Source of the DNA: CBDCUC01 sp965222485
Lineage (GTDB): Bacteria; Pseudomonadota; Alphaproteobacteria; Rhizobiales; Hyphomicrobiaceae
Assembly: GCA_965222485.1 (NCBI GenBank)
Contig: CBDCUC010000040.1
Location: 372,001-436,000, forward strand
Direction of reading: 5' to 3'
DNA length: 64,000 nt
The notes under the pieces are model-generated. The model did no database searches. It was not told the origin of the DNA and worked only from the letters and a program-made list of their open reading frames with translations. Shown piece by piece: positions 17,824 through 26,210 of the stretch. The translations under genes and the position numbers were made by a program. How positions within the stretch are numbered: the stretch's first letter is position 1; every line of letters starts with the position of its first letter.

Positions 17824-18645
17824 ATGTCGAAGAAGGCCGACAAACAACAACGCGTTGTCCTGGTCACTGGTGACTCTTCAGGTATCGGCCGTGCGTGCTG
17901 CGAGCGCTTTGTGGCAAGTGGGCGTGTTGTTTTCGGTGCAAGCCGTTCCGAACCTGATGCTGCGGCCTGGACGCATTTGTCCATGGACATAACCGATGAC
18001 CCGTCGGTTTTGACTGCCGTTAACGAGGTACTTGCGCGGGAAGAACGCATTGATGCCGTTGTACACTGCGCTGGCGCGAGTTTCATCGGTCCGTTTGAAG
18101 ACACCTCGCCCGCTGAAGCTGCGCAAGTTTTCGAGGTCAACTATTTCGGCGCCGTCCGGGTCCTTCGCTCAGTGCTGCCAGCAATGCGGCGGCAACAGAG
18201 CGGCAAGCTTATCGTCGTGGGGTCCATCGGCGGCTTGATCGGCTTGCGCTATCTCAGCCATTATTGCGCCGGCAAGGCCGCGTTAGACCGTCTCATCGAA
18301 GCCCTCCGCCCCGAAGTCGCCAGGTACGGGATCGAAGCAACCATTGTGCATCCCGGCGATTTCAACACGAACCTCAGAACAAACTGCAGCACCAGTGCTG
18401 CTACAAAACTTGGCTCGTCCTACTACGGTGAATTCGAGCGGTATGCCGAGTTCTATCACCAGTGCGAGGCGCAAGGCAGACAACCCGACACTCTCGCAGC
18501 CAGGATCGACAGCCTGCTTGACCGGCGTCGATTGCCGGCAAAGGTCGTGGCGGGAACACGGTTGGAAACGATTGGAGCGATCGGCAAACGACTGCTCCCG
18601 GCCCGCCTGTTTGAGCGTATCGCCGGTATCATCCATAGCCCCTGA
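17824..18645 (+). CDS. Short-chain dehydrogenase/reductase next to the oxoamine synthase
   Basis: This 273-residue SDR has the cofactor motif TGDSSGIG (15-22), the catalytic Ser near 134 and the YCAGK Tyr147/Lys151 pair. The C-terminal 80 residues are longer than in minimal SDRs and partly hydrophobic. It is coupled to the preceding membrane protein (3-base gap). Because it lies near an oxoamine synthase, an attractive guess is reduction of the aminoketone to an amino alcohol, as 3-ketosphinganine reductases do. This is inference from context; nucleotide preference and substrate cannot be read. Confidence 0.85.
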   Translation: MSKKADKQQRVVLVTGDSSGIGRACCERFVASGRVVFGASRSEPDAAAWTHLSMDITDDPSVLTAVNEVLAREERIDAVVHCAGASFIGPFEDTSPAEAAQVFEVNYFGAVRVLRSVLPAMRRQQSGKLIVVGSIGGLIGLRYLSHYCAGKAALDRLIEALRPEVARYGIEATIVHPGDFNTNLRTNCSTSAATKLGSSYYGEFERYAEFYHQCEAQGRQPDTLAARIDSLLDRRRLPAKVVAGTRLETIGAIGKRLLPARLFERIAGIIHSP

Positions 18646-18706
18646 CAGGCGGGCACGTTCTGCACAAAGCCATGCGCGGCAGCGCGGTCATCGGCCAGCC
18701 TTGGGG

Positions 18707-18910
18707 TTATCGCATTTTTTCCCACCAGTTGACGGCTAGGTCCGCTTCCATGCGACTTGCAGGAATTACCGCATTGTTCTCGAAGACGGATTGTGATCCT
18801 GAGGTGACATAAAGATACTCGATTTTAGCATGCGGCTCCCAGGGTTTCGAATATTGGAACGACCTTGAGTCCTCATCAGGGAACCTGACTTTCGGCTTGA
18901 TCAGGGTCCT
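18707..18910 (-). pseudogene. Gene fragment without a start, unrecognised
   Basis: The minus strand is open for 67 codons from an upstream stop at 18911-18913 to a TAA at 18707-18709 and reads like genuine protein, with W-E-P-H, I-E-Y-L-Y-V and an N-W-W-E-K-M-R end. There is no ATG, GTG or TTG near its beginning, so it is probably the 3' remnant of a gene whose 5' part was deleted. The rest of 18646-18959 holds nothing else recognisable. Confidence 0.35.
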
Positions 18911-18959
18911 CTATTGGGGCACCAATTCATTGGGAAAATTATCGCGGACGGGAAAGTTC

Positions 18960-19559
18960 ATGACAACTGAAAGCACCGAAGCCGAGATCAATGCAAATGA
19001 CCTTCGCCGTCTCCTACGCGAGGCTACAAAAGAGGTTCAAAGAAGCCGTATCCCCATCTTGATTGCGACCCTTGCTGCGTGCCTCGCGCTCGTTTCAATG
19101 GCGGACGGAGAGGCAGGAAAACGTGCAATGGTTGCGCACATCGAGTCGGCGAACCAATTTGCGTATTTCCAGGCGAAAAACATTCGCAAGACTGATTCAG
19201 AGATTGCGGCAGCCATGTTCGAACGATTGGGACACCCAGAGCTCGCTGCGAAATGGGGCGCTAAAGCAAGTCGCTACGACGACGAAAAAACCGATATCCT
19301 AAATTCTGCAAAAGCTGAGCAGGCCAAACGGGAAACAGCTATAAGACAAGGCGAATATTTCAGCGTGGCGATCGCGCTTCTCCAAATTTCAATAGTGCTT
19401 GCTTCTGCATCACTCATTTTGGCTGGAGGCATGCTTTTGATCAGCAGCATATTATTAGGCTGCGTTGCAGCGATCTTTACGGTCAACGGCTACGGTCTCT
19501 ATTGGCAGCTTCCCACGGAACCGTCCCAATTGGCCGCGTGGGTAATGGCGATGATGTAG
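18960..19559 (+). CDS. DUF4337-like membrane protein
   Basis: This 199-residue protein has a hydrophobic helix near residues 32-48, a central charged coiled-coil-like region (about 55-125, with Lys/Glu/Ala and the F-A-Y-F-Q-A-K-N-I-R segment) and two further helices near 135-180. The order of helix, coil and paired helices matches DUF4337, a family of unknown function. ATG 18960 is chosen over the upstream frame opening at 18897 because the upstream part is not protein-like. It stands alone between a gene fragment and an IS relic. Confidence 0.7.
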   Translation: MTTESTEAEINANDLRRLLREATKEVQRSRIPILIATLAACLALVSMADGEAGKRAMVAHIESANQFAYFQAKNIRKTDSEIAAAMFERLGHPELAAKWGAKASRYDDEKTDILNSAKAEQAKRETAIRQGEYFSVAIALLQISIVLASASLILAGGMLLISSILLGCVAAIFTVNGYGLYWQLPTEPSQLAAWVMAMM

Positions 19560-19746
19560 CATCTTGCGGGAGCGCGAAGCTGCAAAATGGTTTCGTCTCT
19601 TGCGGACGCCAAAGCAGACCTTTTCTGTCGGCAATAGTTTTGCGGAGATTGACCTGGAGCTGACATTCGTTAGCTATTGTAGGATTGACTAAAGGAACAT
19701 CAATCCTGATTGATCCTCCGCCCATATACGATCCACCTTATTGGTG

Positions 19747-19895
19747 TGACCTGCCCCGATCAATTGATCCGGGTTGAATGTTGGTTCATCGCTAGCTCCC
19801 TTTGCAATGGGACAAAGACTTCAGGTGCTTGCCGAACGGCTGGTATCTCAGATGCGACGCATTACAAATGGCGCAAGGCCGGATTTGATTTGCGT
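19747..19895 (+). mobile_element. IS3-family left-end relic
   Basis: The sequence TGACCTGCCCC at 19747 resembles the terminal repeat of IS3-family elements. About 60 bases on, the plus strand encodes a degraded OrfA helix-turn-helix (T-K-T-x-x-x-C-R-T-A-G-I-S-D-A-T-x-Y-K-W, 19812-19880) of the type found in IS407/IS2-like transposases. There is no start and no continuation, so only the left end survives. It abuts and supplies the stop codon of the metallo-beta-lactamase gene on the other strand. The flanking DNA from 19560 holds only a perfect 8-bp inverted repeat (19681-19707). Confidence 0.6.
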
Positions 19896-20527
19896 TCCTC
19901 ACCAAGAAGCGAACCATTGCCATGCCCGCAAATGAAGGCGTAGTCGTCGCCAAGCGGCAGAATTTTGCTTTTAATCGCATCAATCAATGCTGTGCGGTCA
20001 CCGTAAGGTAGATCCGTGCTGCCGATCCCGCCCTTCATCAAAACATCACCCATAATGATCAGACGGTGCTTATGGCTGATGTAGACGACAGAACCCGGCG
20101 TATGTCCCGGACAATGACGCACCTCCAGCGGATGGCCCGCAACATCGACGATATCGCCGTCATGCAGCCAGCGGTCGGAGGTCACGTCACGTACCGGCTG
20201 CCCCATTTTCGGGGTTTGCCGCGTCAGCCCGTTGAGAAGAAATGCATCATCGATGTGCGGGCCCTCAATTTCGATATTAAGTTCTTCCTGTAATTGGCGC
20301 GCACCGCCGGCGTGGTCGATATGGCCATGGGTCAACAGGATTTTTGTCGGCCGCATACGGGCTTTTAGGATCACATGCTTGATGTAATTCAGATCGCCGC
20401 CCGGGTCGACGATCGCGCCTTCAAAACTGATGTCGTCCCACCATAACGTACAGTTTTGCTGCATGCTGGTGACCGGAATGATGGCAAACTTTAGCTTGCC
20501 CAGCGTGCCCCAAGTATTCGTCGCCAT
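19862..20527 (-). CDS. Metallo-beta-lactamase-fold hydrolase (YcbL/glyoxalase II-like)
   Basis: This protein of 221 residues has the metal-binding T-H-G-H-I-D-H motif (67-72 for H-x-H-x-D-H), a later C-P-G-H-T-P-G-S-V motif, the D of G-D-V-L and a C-terminal C-G-H-G. The order matches YcbL-type type-II glyoxalases or other thioesterases of the superfamily. A GAGAGAGGGG run before ATG 20527 selects this start over 20590. The C-terminal G-E-E-R-x-S-N-P is typical of the family, but the last few residues and the stop fall within an IS relic, so the end has been trimmed or replaced. Probably still functional. Confidence 0.85.
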   Translation of the reverse strand: MATNTWGTLGKLKFAIIPVTSMQQNCTLWWDDISFEGAIVDPGGDLNYIKHVILKARMRPTKILLTHGHIDHAGGARQLQEELNIEIEGPHIDDAFLLNGLTRQTPKMGQPVRDVTSDRWLHDGDIVDVAGHPLEVRHCPGHTPGSVVYISHKHRLIIMGDVLMKGGIGSTDLPYGDRTALIDAIKSKILPLGDDYAFICGHGNGSLLGEERKSNPALRHL

Positions 20528-20639
20528 GATATGCCCCTCTCTCTCAAAAAGAGAGTACCGCGCGCTTTGCTCAAAATCGAAGCCCACCACAGGACCACAG
20601 GTTCCACGCTAGAGCACGAACATTTTTTATGGAAATGTG

Positions 20640-20859
20640 TCGTGGGTTTGCGAAGCAGTGTGTAAACTCGCGTTGGTCCAACTGGCTCAGCACATTTCCG
20701 ATCCGTTGCCAGAGGTCTTCGAGTGTGCGTTCGCGCGCCTTGCGAACGAGATGCTTGAGCTTAGAGCAAGACTTGTTCGATCGGATTGAGATCCGGTGAG
20801 TATAGTGGCAGGAATAGCCGATGAGCGCCTACATCTGTGATGTCGTGGCGAACGACCAT
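20640..20859 (-). pseudogene. IS630-family transposase remnant, frameshifted
   Basis: Reading the minus strand, the first part gives the hallmark Y-S-P-D-L-N-P-I-E of IS630-type DDE transposases, where the final E is catalytic, and then hits a TAA. Shifting one base restores a typical C-terminal region (K-L-K-H-L-V-R-K-A-R-E-R-T-L-E-D-L-W, ending near the Q-R-E-F-T-H-C-F segment). The N-terminal two thirds are missing. This is a dead 3' fragment left between the beta-lactamase-fold gene and a secreted-protein gene. Confidence 0.85.
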
Positions 20860-20978
20860 TTGCGCGGTTAGAAACAACTGCCGCTAATGGCGCACAACCG
20901 GAACAAGCGTCATATGCGTCATGACACGCACTCATGCGCTTGACCCAACACCGGACCTGCCATTGAGACTGCCCACAT

Positions 20979-21305
20979 CTAACGCGTGCGTTTGCAAGGC
21001 CGGCCTTCGACCGAACAGGTCCACCGACGGCCTGGATGTTTTTCGCAAGAAATATTTCGATCCGCCGCCTGATTGAAGTACGCCCATTCAGTTCCATACT
21101 CCCAGGCCGTAAACCCAGCCCAGGATGAGATTGCAGCTCTGATTGCAGCCTTCTTTGACTTGATGGGTGTGCTGCCGCTACCCCCGTAGTGCCAGTGGCC
21201 TTCCCGGCATTCTTTTCCAGCTTGCGCCTTATCCGACGCAAAGATCCCTAGTGCACTTACGACCAAGAGCACTGCGATGATCGTCCGGCATAAATGTCCT
21301 GTCAT
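20979..21305 (-). CDS. Small secreted protein, unrecognised
   Basis: This protein of 108 residues has a clear signal peptide (about 1-32, hydrophobic core A-V-L-L-V-V-S-A-L-G, cleavage near A-Q-A). The mature part is rich in Trp, Gly and Lys, with the order C-R-E-G-H-W-H-Y, K-K-A-A-I-R-A-A-I-S-S-W, Y-G-T-E-W-A and C-x7-W-x-C-S-V. Four mature Cys could form two disulfides. ATG 21305 is chosen because the signal peptide begins there. Similar small periplasmic proteins are scattered in Hyphomicrobiales without known function. It is flanked by an IS630 relic on one side and the divergent aldo-keto reductase on the other. Confidence 0.65.
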   Translation of the reverse strand: MTGHLCRTIIAVLLVVSALGIFASDKAQAGKECREGHWHYGGSGSTPIKSKKAAIRAAISSWAGFTAWEYGTEWAYFNQAADRNISCEKHPGRRWTCSVEGRPCKRTR

Positions 21306-21611
21306 CTCGCCTATCAACCTCCCTGCAAAAGCGGATTCGCAGCTTGTAACCGCTCTGCAAATAGGACACGACGCGGCTAGATTGGTCAATTGCTGCATCA
21401 CAGGTTGGTCAATGACTATACTAACCCCAGTATTTGACCGTGAACCTTCAAGGAGGCGACTGCTCACATACGTCCGGCAGGAATTTTTCACGACGTGACA
21501 TCCTCAACCGGCTTATTTCGTGTCATCGTAGTAGCCGATCAACATGTGCGAAGTCTCCGCTCCATTGCGGAGCTCGCAGTCGCACTATTGCGTGACACAA
21601 ACGGGGGAAAC

Positions 21612-22655
21612 ATGAAAACCACGACGCTTGGGCGCTCTGGAATAGAAGTGAGCCGTATCTGTCTCGGCACCATGACTTGGGGCAAACAAAACACGGAAGC
21701 TGAAGGCCACGAGCAGATGGACTACGCCTTGGCGCATGGCGTGACGTTCTGGGACACTGCCGAGATGTACCCGCTCGCGGGCGGACCAAAGCGCGTTGGC
21801 CGCACGGAAGAAATCATCGGCACATGGTTTGCAAAGAACGCCGGGCGACGGTCTGACGTTGTCCTGGCAAGCAAGATCACCGGCGTCGGCCACAAGAACA
21901 TACGCGAAGGGCGCGGGATTAATGCACAGGAAATCAAGCTCGCTATCGATGGCAGCCTGAAGCGATTGCAGACCGACTACATCGATCTCTATCAATTTCA
22001 TTGGCCGCAGCGCGGCGGCTACCATTTTCAGGAACAGTGGTCCTTTGCGCCTGAAAAGCAGGACAAGACCGCCGCGCTCGACAATCTGCTGGAAAGCCTG
22101 CGCGCCGTGGACGATCTGATAACGGCCGGCAAGGTCAGGGCGTTTGGTGTCTCCGACGATTCCGCGTGGGGTATCATGCAGCTCTTGCGACTGTCCGAGC
22201 ACCACGGCTTGCCGCGCGTCCAGTCAGTGCAGAACGAATACAGTTTGCTGTGCCGGCTGTTCGATACCGACCTGGCCGAAGTGGCCCACCACGAAGATGT
22301 CGGTTTGTTGGCTTGGTCGCCTCTCGCCATGGGAATCCTGAGCGGCAAGTACCTCGATGGTGACGTGCCTGAAGGTTCCCGCAAGCAAATAATGGGCGGA
22401 AAACTGAGCCGGGAAACAGAAGCAGCGGTTGCAGCAACCCGCGCCTATGTCGACATCGCAAAGCGGCATGGACTCGATCCCAGTCAGATGGCCATTGCAT
22501 TCACGCTGGCGCGCCCATTCACCACTGCAACCATAATCGGAGCCACCGGAATAAATCAGCTTGCAACCGCGATTGCTGCCGAGGCCGTCGAACTCAGCGA
22601 CGAAGTCATGGCGGAGATTGCCGCTGTGCACCGTGCCTTTCCCATGCCCTACTGA
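21612..22655 (+). CDS. Aldo-keto reductase, Tas-like
   Basis: This 347-residue (alpha/beta)8-barrel NADPH-dependent reductase closely resembles E. coli Tas across its length. Matching segments are L-G-T-M-T-W-G near 19-25, the catalytic D-T-A-E-M-Y-P (Asp and Tyr), S-L-K-R-L-Q-T-D-Y-I-D-L-Y-Q, the HWPQR motif, G-V-S-D-D-S-A-W and the cofactor-binding C-terminal I-G-A-T segment. GGGGG followed by AAAC precedes ATG 21612; the longer frame from 21495 is not supported. It stands alone. The physiological substrate of Tas-type enzymes is not established. Confidence 0.9.
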   Translation: MKTTTLGRSGIEVSRICLGTMTWGKQNTEAEGHEQMDYALAHGVTFWDTAEMYPLAGGPKRVGRTEEIIGTWFAKNAGRRSDVVLASKITGVGHKNIREGRGINAQEIKLAIDGSLKRLQTDYIDLYQFHWPQRGGYHFQEQWSFAPEKQDKTAALDNLLESLRAVDDLITAGKVRAFGVSDDSAWGIMQLLRLSEHHGLPRVQSVQNEYSLLCRLFDTDLAEVAHHEDVGLLAWSPLAMGILSGKYLDGDVPEGSRKQIMGGKLSRETEAAVAATRAYVDIAKRHGLDPSQMAIAFTLARPFTTATIIGATGINQLATAIAAEAVELSDEVMAEIAAVHRAFPMPY

Positions 22656-22949
22656 CCGGTCATCCCCATCTCGGCGCCTGTGTGATGACTGGCAGACGTT
22701 GCGATCCGTGCAAGGGTTGCGGTTGACACTGACGCCGGCGTTAATTCCCCGGCGAAAAGGATTGGCATATCGGCCTGATCTTGCTCGCTAACAACGGCCC
22801 ATGTAGTGTTGGGTCCGCGCTGACCTTTGCATAACCTGCGCCGTGTCCGTGCCGGAGTGCTGCTCTTTCATCGTAACGGCACCGATAATACGACGCTTTC
22901 GCAACTGGAGCAGACGCGCGGCAACAAATTCCGCAAATCACAATAACAA

Positions 22950-23861
22950 ATGAAATACCGGTTTAAGCACATTGTGGAATATGCCGTGGTGCGCGGCGTC
23001 GGTCTTGTTAGCAGTGTGCTGCCATATCGCCTGACCCTGGGCCTTGGCTGCGGCATGGCGGCGTTTGCATTTTACGGCCTGCGATGGCGCCGAGCGGAAG
23101 CCGAACGTCGCATCAGGGAGGTTTTCGGCGAGCAGTACACGACATCAGAGATCACAAATATTGCCTGGATCTCCCAACGCAACCTGGCCTTCAACATGAT
23201 GGAAACGATCATGGCTTCACGCCTCGATCGCGCTTGGTTGGACAGGTACACCGAATGTCGGGACTCCAGCGAGATCCTTGCCACACATGTGAAACGCGGC
23301 CAGGGCGCCATACTGGCGGTCATTCACATGGGAAACTGGGATGCCGCGGGCATCGCCATGGAACAACTCGGCATACCAATGCTGGTGATTGCCCGAAGCC
23401 AGAAAAATCCTTTGATTAACGACTATCTCAATCGAGCGCGGTCCTTACATGAAAGCGTGGTTGTCGATCGGGATGACCCTGCGTTGATGAAAAAGGTTCT
23501 TGCCTGGCTGAAGGAGGGTAAGGTCCTGGCGATCCTAATTGACTTATACGCCAAGCAAGGTGGAGCCCAGGTGCCATTCCTCGGCAAACAAGCCAACATT
23601 GGAAGAGGTATTGGAGTGATCGCCCGCCATTCAGGTGCACCGATTTACCCTGCGATCACCATTCGCAAAGGCTGGACGAACCATTCTTGGTCTGTATGCG
23701 ACGCCATCCAGTCCGACCAGAACCTTGATAAGAAATCTGACAGTATCCGTATGACGGAAGCCTGCCTGAAGTTTTTTGATCAGGTTATCCGGGAGCATCC
23801 CGAACAGTATTTCTGGTACAATAAGCGCTGGGTTCTCGACCCGCTGGAAAAGGAAAAATAG
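22950..23861 (+). CDS. LpxL/HtrB-family lipid A acyltransferase
   Basis: This 303-residue inner-membrane protein has a membrane-anchoring N-terminus and the catalytic HX4D motif at His126-Asp131 (H-M-G-N-W-D). It also has the downstream D-R-D-D-P-A, the F-L-G-K-Q-A-N-I-G-R-G segment and the Y-W-Y-N-K-R-W end typical of lauroyl/myristoyl transferases, which add secondary acyl chains to lipid A (or ornithine-type lipids). Hyphomicrobiales often carry several copies. It is flanked by non-coding DNA (22656-22949, nothing recognised) and the convergent TIR-like membrane protein. Acyl chain specificity cannot be told. Confidence 0.88.
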   Translation: MKYRFKHIVEYAVVRGVGLVSSVLPYRLTLGLGCGMAAFAFYGLRWRRAEAERRIREVFGEQYTTSEITNIAWISQRNLAFNMMETIMASRLDRAWLDRYTECRDSSEILATHVKRGQGAILAVIHMGNWDAAGIAMEQLGIPMLVIARSQKNPLINDYLNRARSLHESVVVDRDDPALMKKVLAWLKEGKVLAILIDLYAKQGGAQVPFLGKQANIGRGIGVIARHSGAPIYPAITIRKGWTNHSWSVCDAIQSDQNLDKKSDSIRMTEACLKFFDQVIREHPEQYFWYNKRWVLDPLEKEK

Positions 23862-23902
23862 ATTGTGAAGTTGTGAGGCGGTTTACCTTGACGGAGCCGG
23901 AC

Positions 23903-25630
23903 CTACGCATCTGCTTCCTGTGTTCCGAAAGACTTTGCGAGCAAAAGTAAAAGTGCGATTTCGTAGTCCGGTTGTCGTCCATTCTTGCTGGTTATCAAAT
24001 TTACGCCGCCGTCCTCGGCAACATGCAGTGCCAGACTTCCGTTAGGCAGAGTCTTCTCATCTTCAATATTATGCTCTGTCGCCGTTAGCAGTTCCCTGGC
24101 CATAGACGCACCAGGGTCATGAGGAAGTATGAACACGGTTTTGCTGAGATAGTCGTTCTGCAAAATCTGCTCCATCTCCCACTTGATGCCGGAACTCCGG
24201 GGATCCCCGTCAATGAAGACCACGATGCAGCGTGCCTGCTCCATAAGTATTGACGCAGCCTCTTTCCAGTTTTCGTTCGGGAAATAAGCGCGTGTTGCGG
24301 CTCCTCCGAATGAAGGCGTACCCAGTTCTTTCGGGTCGCCAATACCGACAAAGTCGGTAAAGCGCGCAATGGTGCGGCCAAGATTACTTTCTAGTGAGCG
24401 AATTTTTTTCCCCGTACTCAGCCGGATCCACTGTACGATACCATAAGCGTTTTCAATAAGCAGTGAGCCTAGAAACCAAACCGCAATGATAATTGTAATT
24501 GTGCCGGCAAGCCAAGGAAACCACTGTGCCAGCCAGTCACCGAGAAGCGCATGAGTTAGCGAACTCGCGGCCCAAAAAACAAACAGTAATATGATTAGGG
24601 GATAGATAAACGGCCCCACAATCCAGAACCAGGATCGGTTGGAAACAACACCGTAACCGTCCATTCCAAACGGTCGCAAATAGACGACTGGTCGTCGCTG
24701 TTTTCTACGTAGTTTCGACAGCGGTGTCGGTAGACTCGCATAAAGGAAATTACCAAGAGCGACCAACAACTCGCCCAACAAAAATAACGCATGCATAATA
24801 AGTGCAAGTAGCAGGAAGCCCAGCACAATTCCTGCAGTTTTCTGAATTGTGGAAGGTTCCACTTCCTCACATGAAGGCGCCAGCTTCTTTGCAATTTTTG
24901 GATTGTAGGATTCGCCAATGTTCTTCTTGATGCGTTCATCGAACCACTTCGCAGCTTTTTCAGCGGTAGTGGGCTCAGGCTGAATGCAGTCTTGTTCGTA
25001 GACGAGTGAAAAAGTGGGTATACTAAATTCATTTTCCACATATATCAGAAAATACAGCGCAGCGGGTATGGCTAGCACCCTGAGTGCGGCTTTTCCTGCC
25101 AAGACCAATGCGGTCCACGCGGCAGTAATTCCAATTTTCTGCGGATCCTGAAGGTGAGCTAGTTTTTGCAGACGCTCATCGCTGAATTGCCTGCCCGCAA
25201 GGCGCGGGTCCTTAGCTGTCCGTGACGTTCTAGCGAACATCTTGACAGGATCGGCATTACCTAAAAATAGTCGGGATATTGTGTGCGCCACGACGCCGAC
25301 GAACATCGCGATCGCAAAGTATGTCGCATAAACAATGAATGGCGAATCGGGCTTTTGGCGAGCGATCTCCCAGTAGAAATAGCTGAGAGAGCCCCACGCG
25401 AGGATCCGTGCAACATAATATGTCTCGGAGTAATCGGTGCAGAACCACGCCAAGACGACATATACTAGTGCGCACGACATGGCGGCAACGAAGGTATAGT
25501 CGGAGAATGAATTCTCTGATCCGACAAGCCGCCAAAAAACGCCAACGACAAAAAGCAGGGCCCAGATACCCCGAGTGCGCCTCCCAATGGAAATCCAGCT
25601 CGCTACTTTAGAGACGTCTTGTGCACGCAC
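23903..25630 (-). CDS. Polytopic membrane protein with TIR-like C-terminal domain
   Basis: This 575-residue protein combines about eight membrane helices (near 22-38, 44-62, 72-88, 98-116, 168-196, 263-296, 335-355 and 372-394) with soluble parts. The cytoplasmic module begins Y-L-R-P-F (317-321), is interrupted by two helices, and resumes at about 425 with G-D-P-K-E, G-G-A-A-T-R-A-Y, an N-x-x-W-K-E-A segment, I-V-V-F-I-D-G, then S-S-G-I-K-W-E-M (Glu485) and K-T-V-F-I-L-P. The S-x-x-W-E followed by a hydrophobic strand ending in Pro recalls the alpha-C/beta-D region of TIR domains, where the NADase Glu lies. GGAGG 7 bases before GTG 25630 fixes the start. The gene is AT-richer than its neighbours and sits by a tRNA gene. 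A role in sensing or defence is only a guess. Confidence 0.6.
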   Translation of the reverse strand: MRAQDVSKVASWISIGRRTRGIWALLFVVGVFWRLVGSENSFSDYTFVAAMSCALVYVVLAWFCTDYSETYYVARILAWGSLSYFYWEIARQKPDSPFIVYATYFAIAMFVGVVAHTISRLFLGNADPVKMFARTSRTAKDPRLAGRQFSDERLQKLAHLQDPQKIGITAAWTALVLAGKAALRVLAIPAALYFLIYVENEFSIPTFSLVYEQDCIQPEPTTAEKAAKWFDERIKKNIGESYNPKIAKKLAPSCEEVEPSTIQKTAGIVLGFLLLALIMHALFLLGELLVALGNFLYASLPTPLSKLRRKQRRPVVYLRPFGMDGYGVVSNRSWFWIVGPFIYPLIILLFVFWAASSLTHALLGDWLAQWFPWLAGTITIIIAVWFLGSLLIENAYGIVQWIRLSTGKKIRSLESNLGRTIARFTDFVGIGDPKELGTPSFGGAATRAYFPNENWKEAASILMEQARCIVVFIDGDPRSSGIKWEMEQILQNDYLSKTVFILPHDPGASMARELLTATEHNIEDEKTLPNGSLALHVAEDGGVNLITSKNGRQPDYEIALLLLLAKSFGTQEADA

Positions 25631-25985
25631 GGCATGGCCTCCCCGTCCAGGGAAGGTTACTCATATAAACAGATCGCCGCCACTCTCGAATTAGAGCAAA
25701 TGCAAACTAGCTCACATTGACCCGTGCGGTGGCGAAGACGTCCCGGCGCTCCATGATCCCATAGGGTTGCTAGTTTTCTGGATTGACGCTGATCGCAACG
25801 CCTTCGTCTAGGTGCGCAAGGGGAGTGATGCGGGTAGCGTCTAGTGGGCCGGCTAGTGGCGGGCTGGCCGGCGCTGCGGTAGGCGTCCTTTCGGAGACGG
25901 GCATTCAGGACGCCGCCGTCGCAGTCGCCGCAAGTCTACAAATTGCCGCCCCGTCGGAGCGCCTTCGGCGCGTGAGACAAAAAAG
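25631..25985. other. Intergenic between the TIR-like gene and tRNA-Thr
   Basis: No gene is supported. The segment 25915-25965 (GCCGCCGTCGCAGTCGCCG) faintly resembles the conserved core of the dispersed repeat found at 26381 and 36881. No repeat of the tRNA 3' end was found here by eye. Confidence 0.35.
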
Positions 25986-26061
25986 TGGTGCCGCTTGCGT
26001 GACTTGAACACGCGACCCCATCATTACGAATGATGTGCTCTACCAACTGAGCTAAAGCGGC
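25986..26061 (-). tRNA. tRNA-Thr (anticodon CGU)
   Basis: The minus strand folds into a full 76-nt cloverleaf. The acceptor stem is GCCGCTT/AAGCGGC, with a D-arm GCTC...GAGC, anticodon stem CATCA/TGATG around TTCGTAA (anticodon CGT), T-arm GCGTG/CACGC with TTCAAGT, and an encoded CCA at 25986-25988. It reads ACG threonine codons. tRNA genes are frequent integration sites, and an AT-rich unusual gene lies downstream of it. Confidence 0.96.
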
Positions 26062-26210
26062 TAACCGACTTGTGAGCGAAGTGGGAGGGATAGCGCCTGC
26101 GCGCGCCGATTGCAAGATTTGGTTTAGCCTCTTTGCCAGCTTTGCGCCCGCCATCTATGCGAACGATAGCAGGGAGCCTCCCTTCGCGCTAAGTTGTTTG
26201 TGCGCAGCTT

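Noticed and set aside
25915..25965. Possible fourth copy of the dispersed repeat before tRNA-Thr
   Set aside because: Only about 15 bases resemble the core and the flanks do not; this could be chance in GC-rich DNA.
23903..26061. Genomic island bounded by tRNA-Thr
   Set aside because: No integrase, no repeat of the tRNA 3' end and no other mobile gene were found between the TIR-like gene and the tRNA, so an island boundary is not supported.
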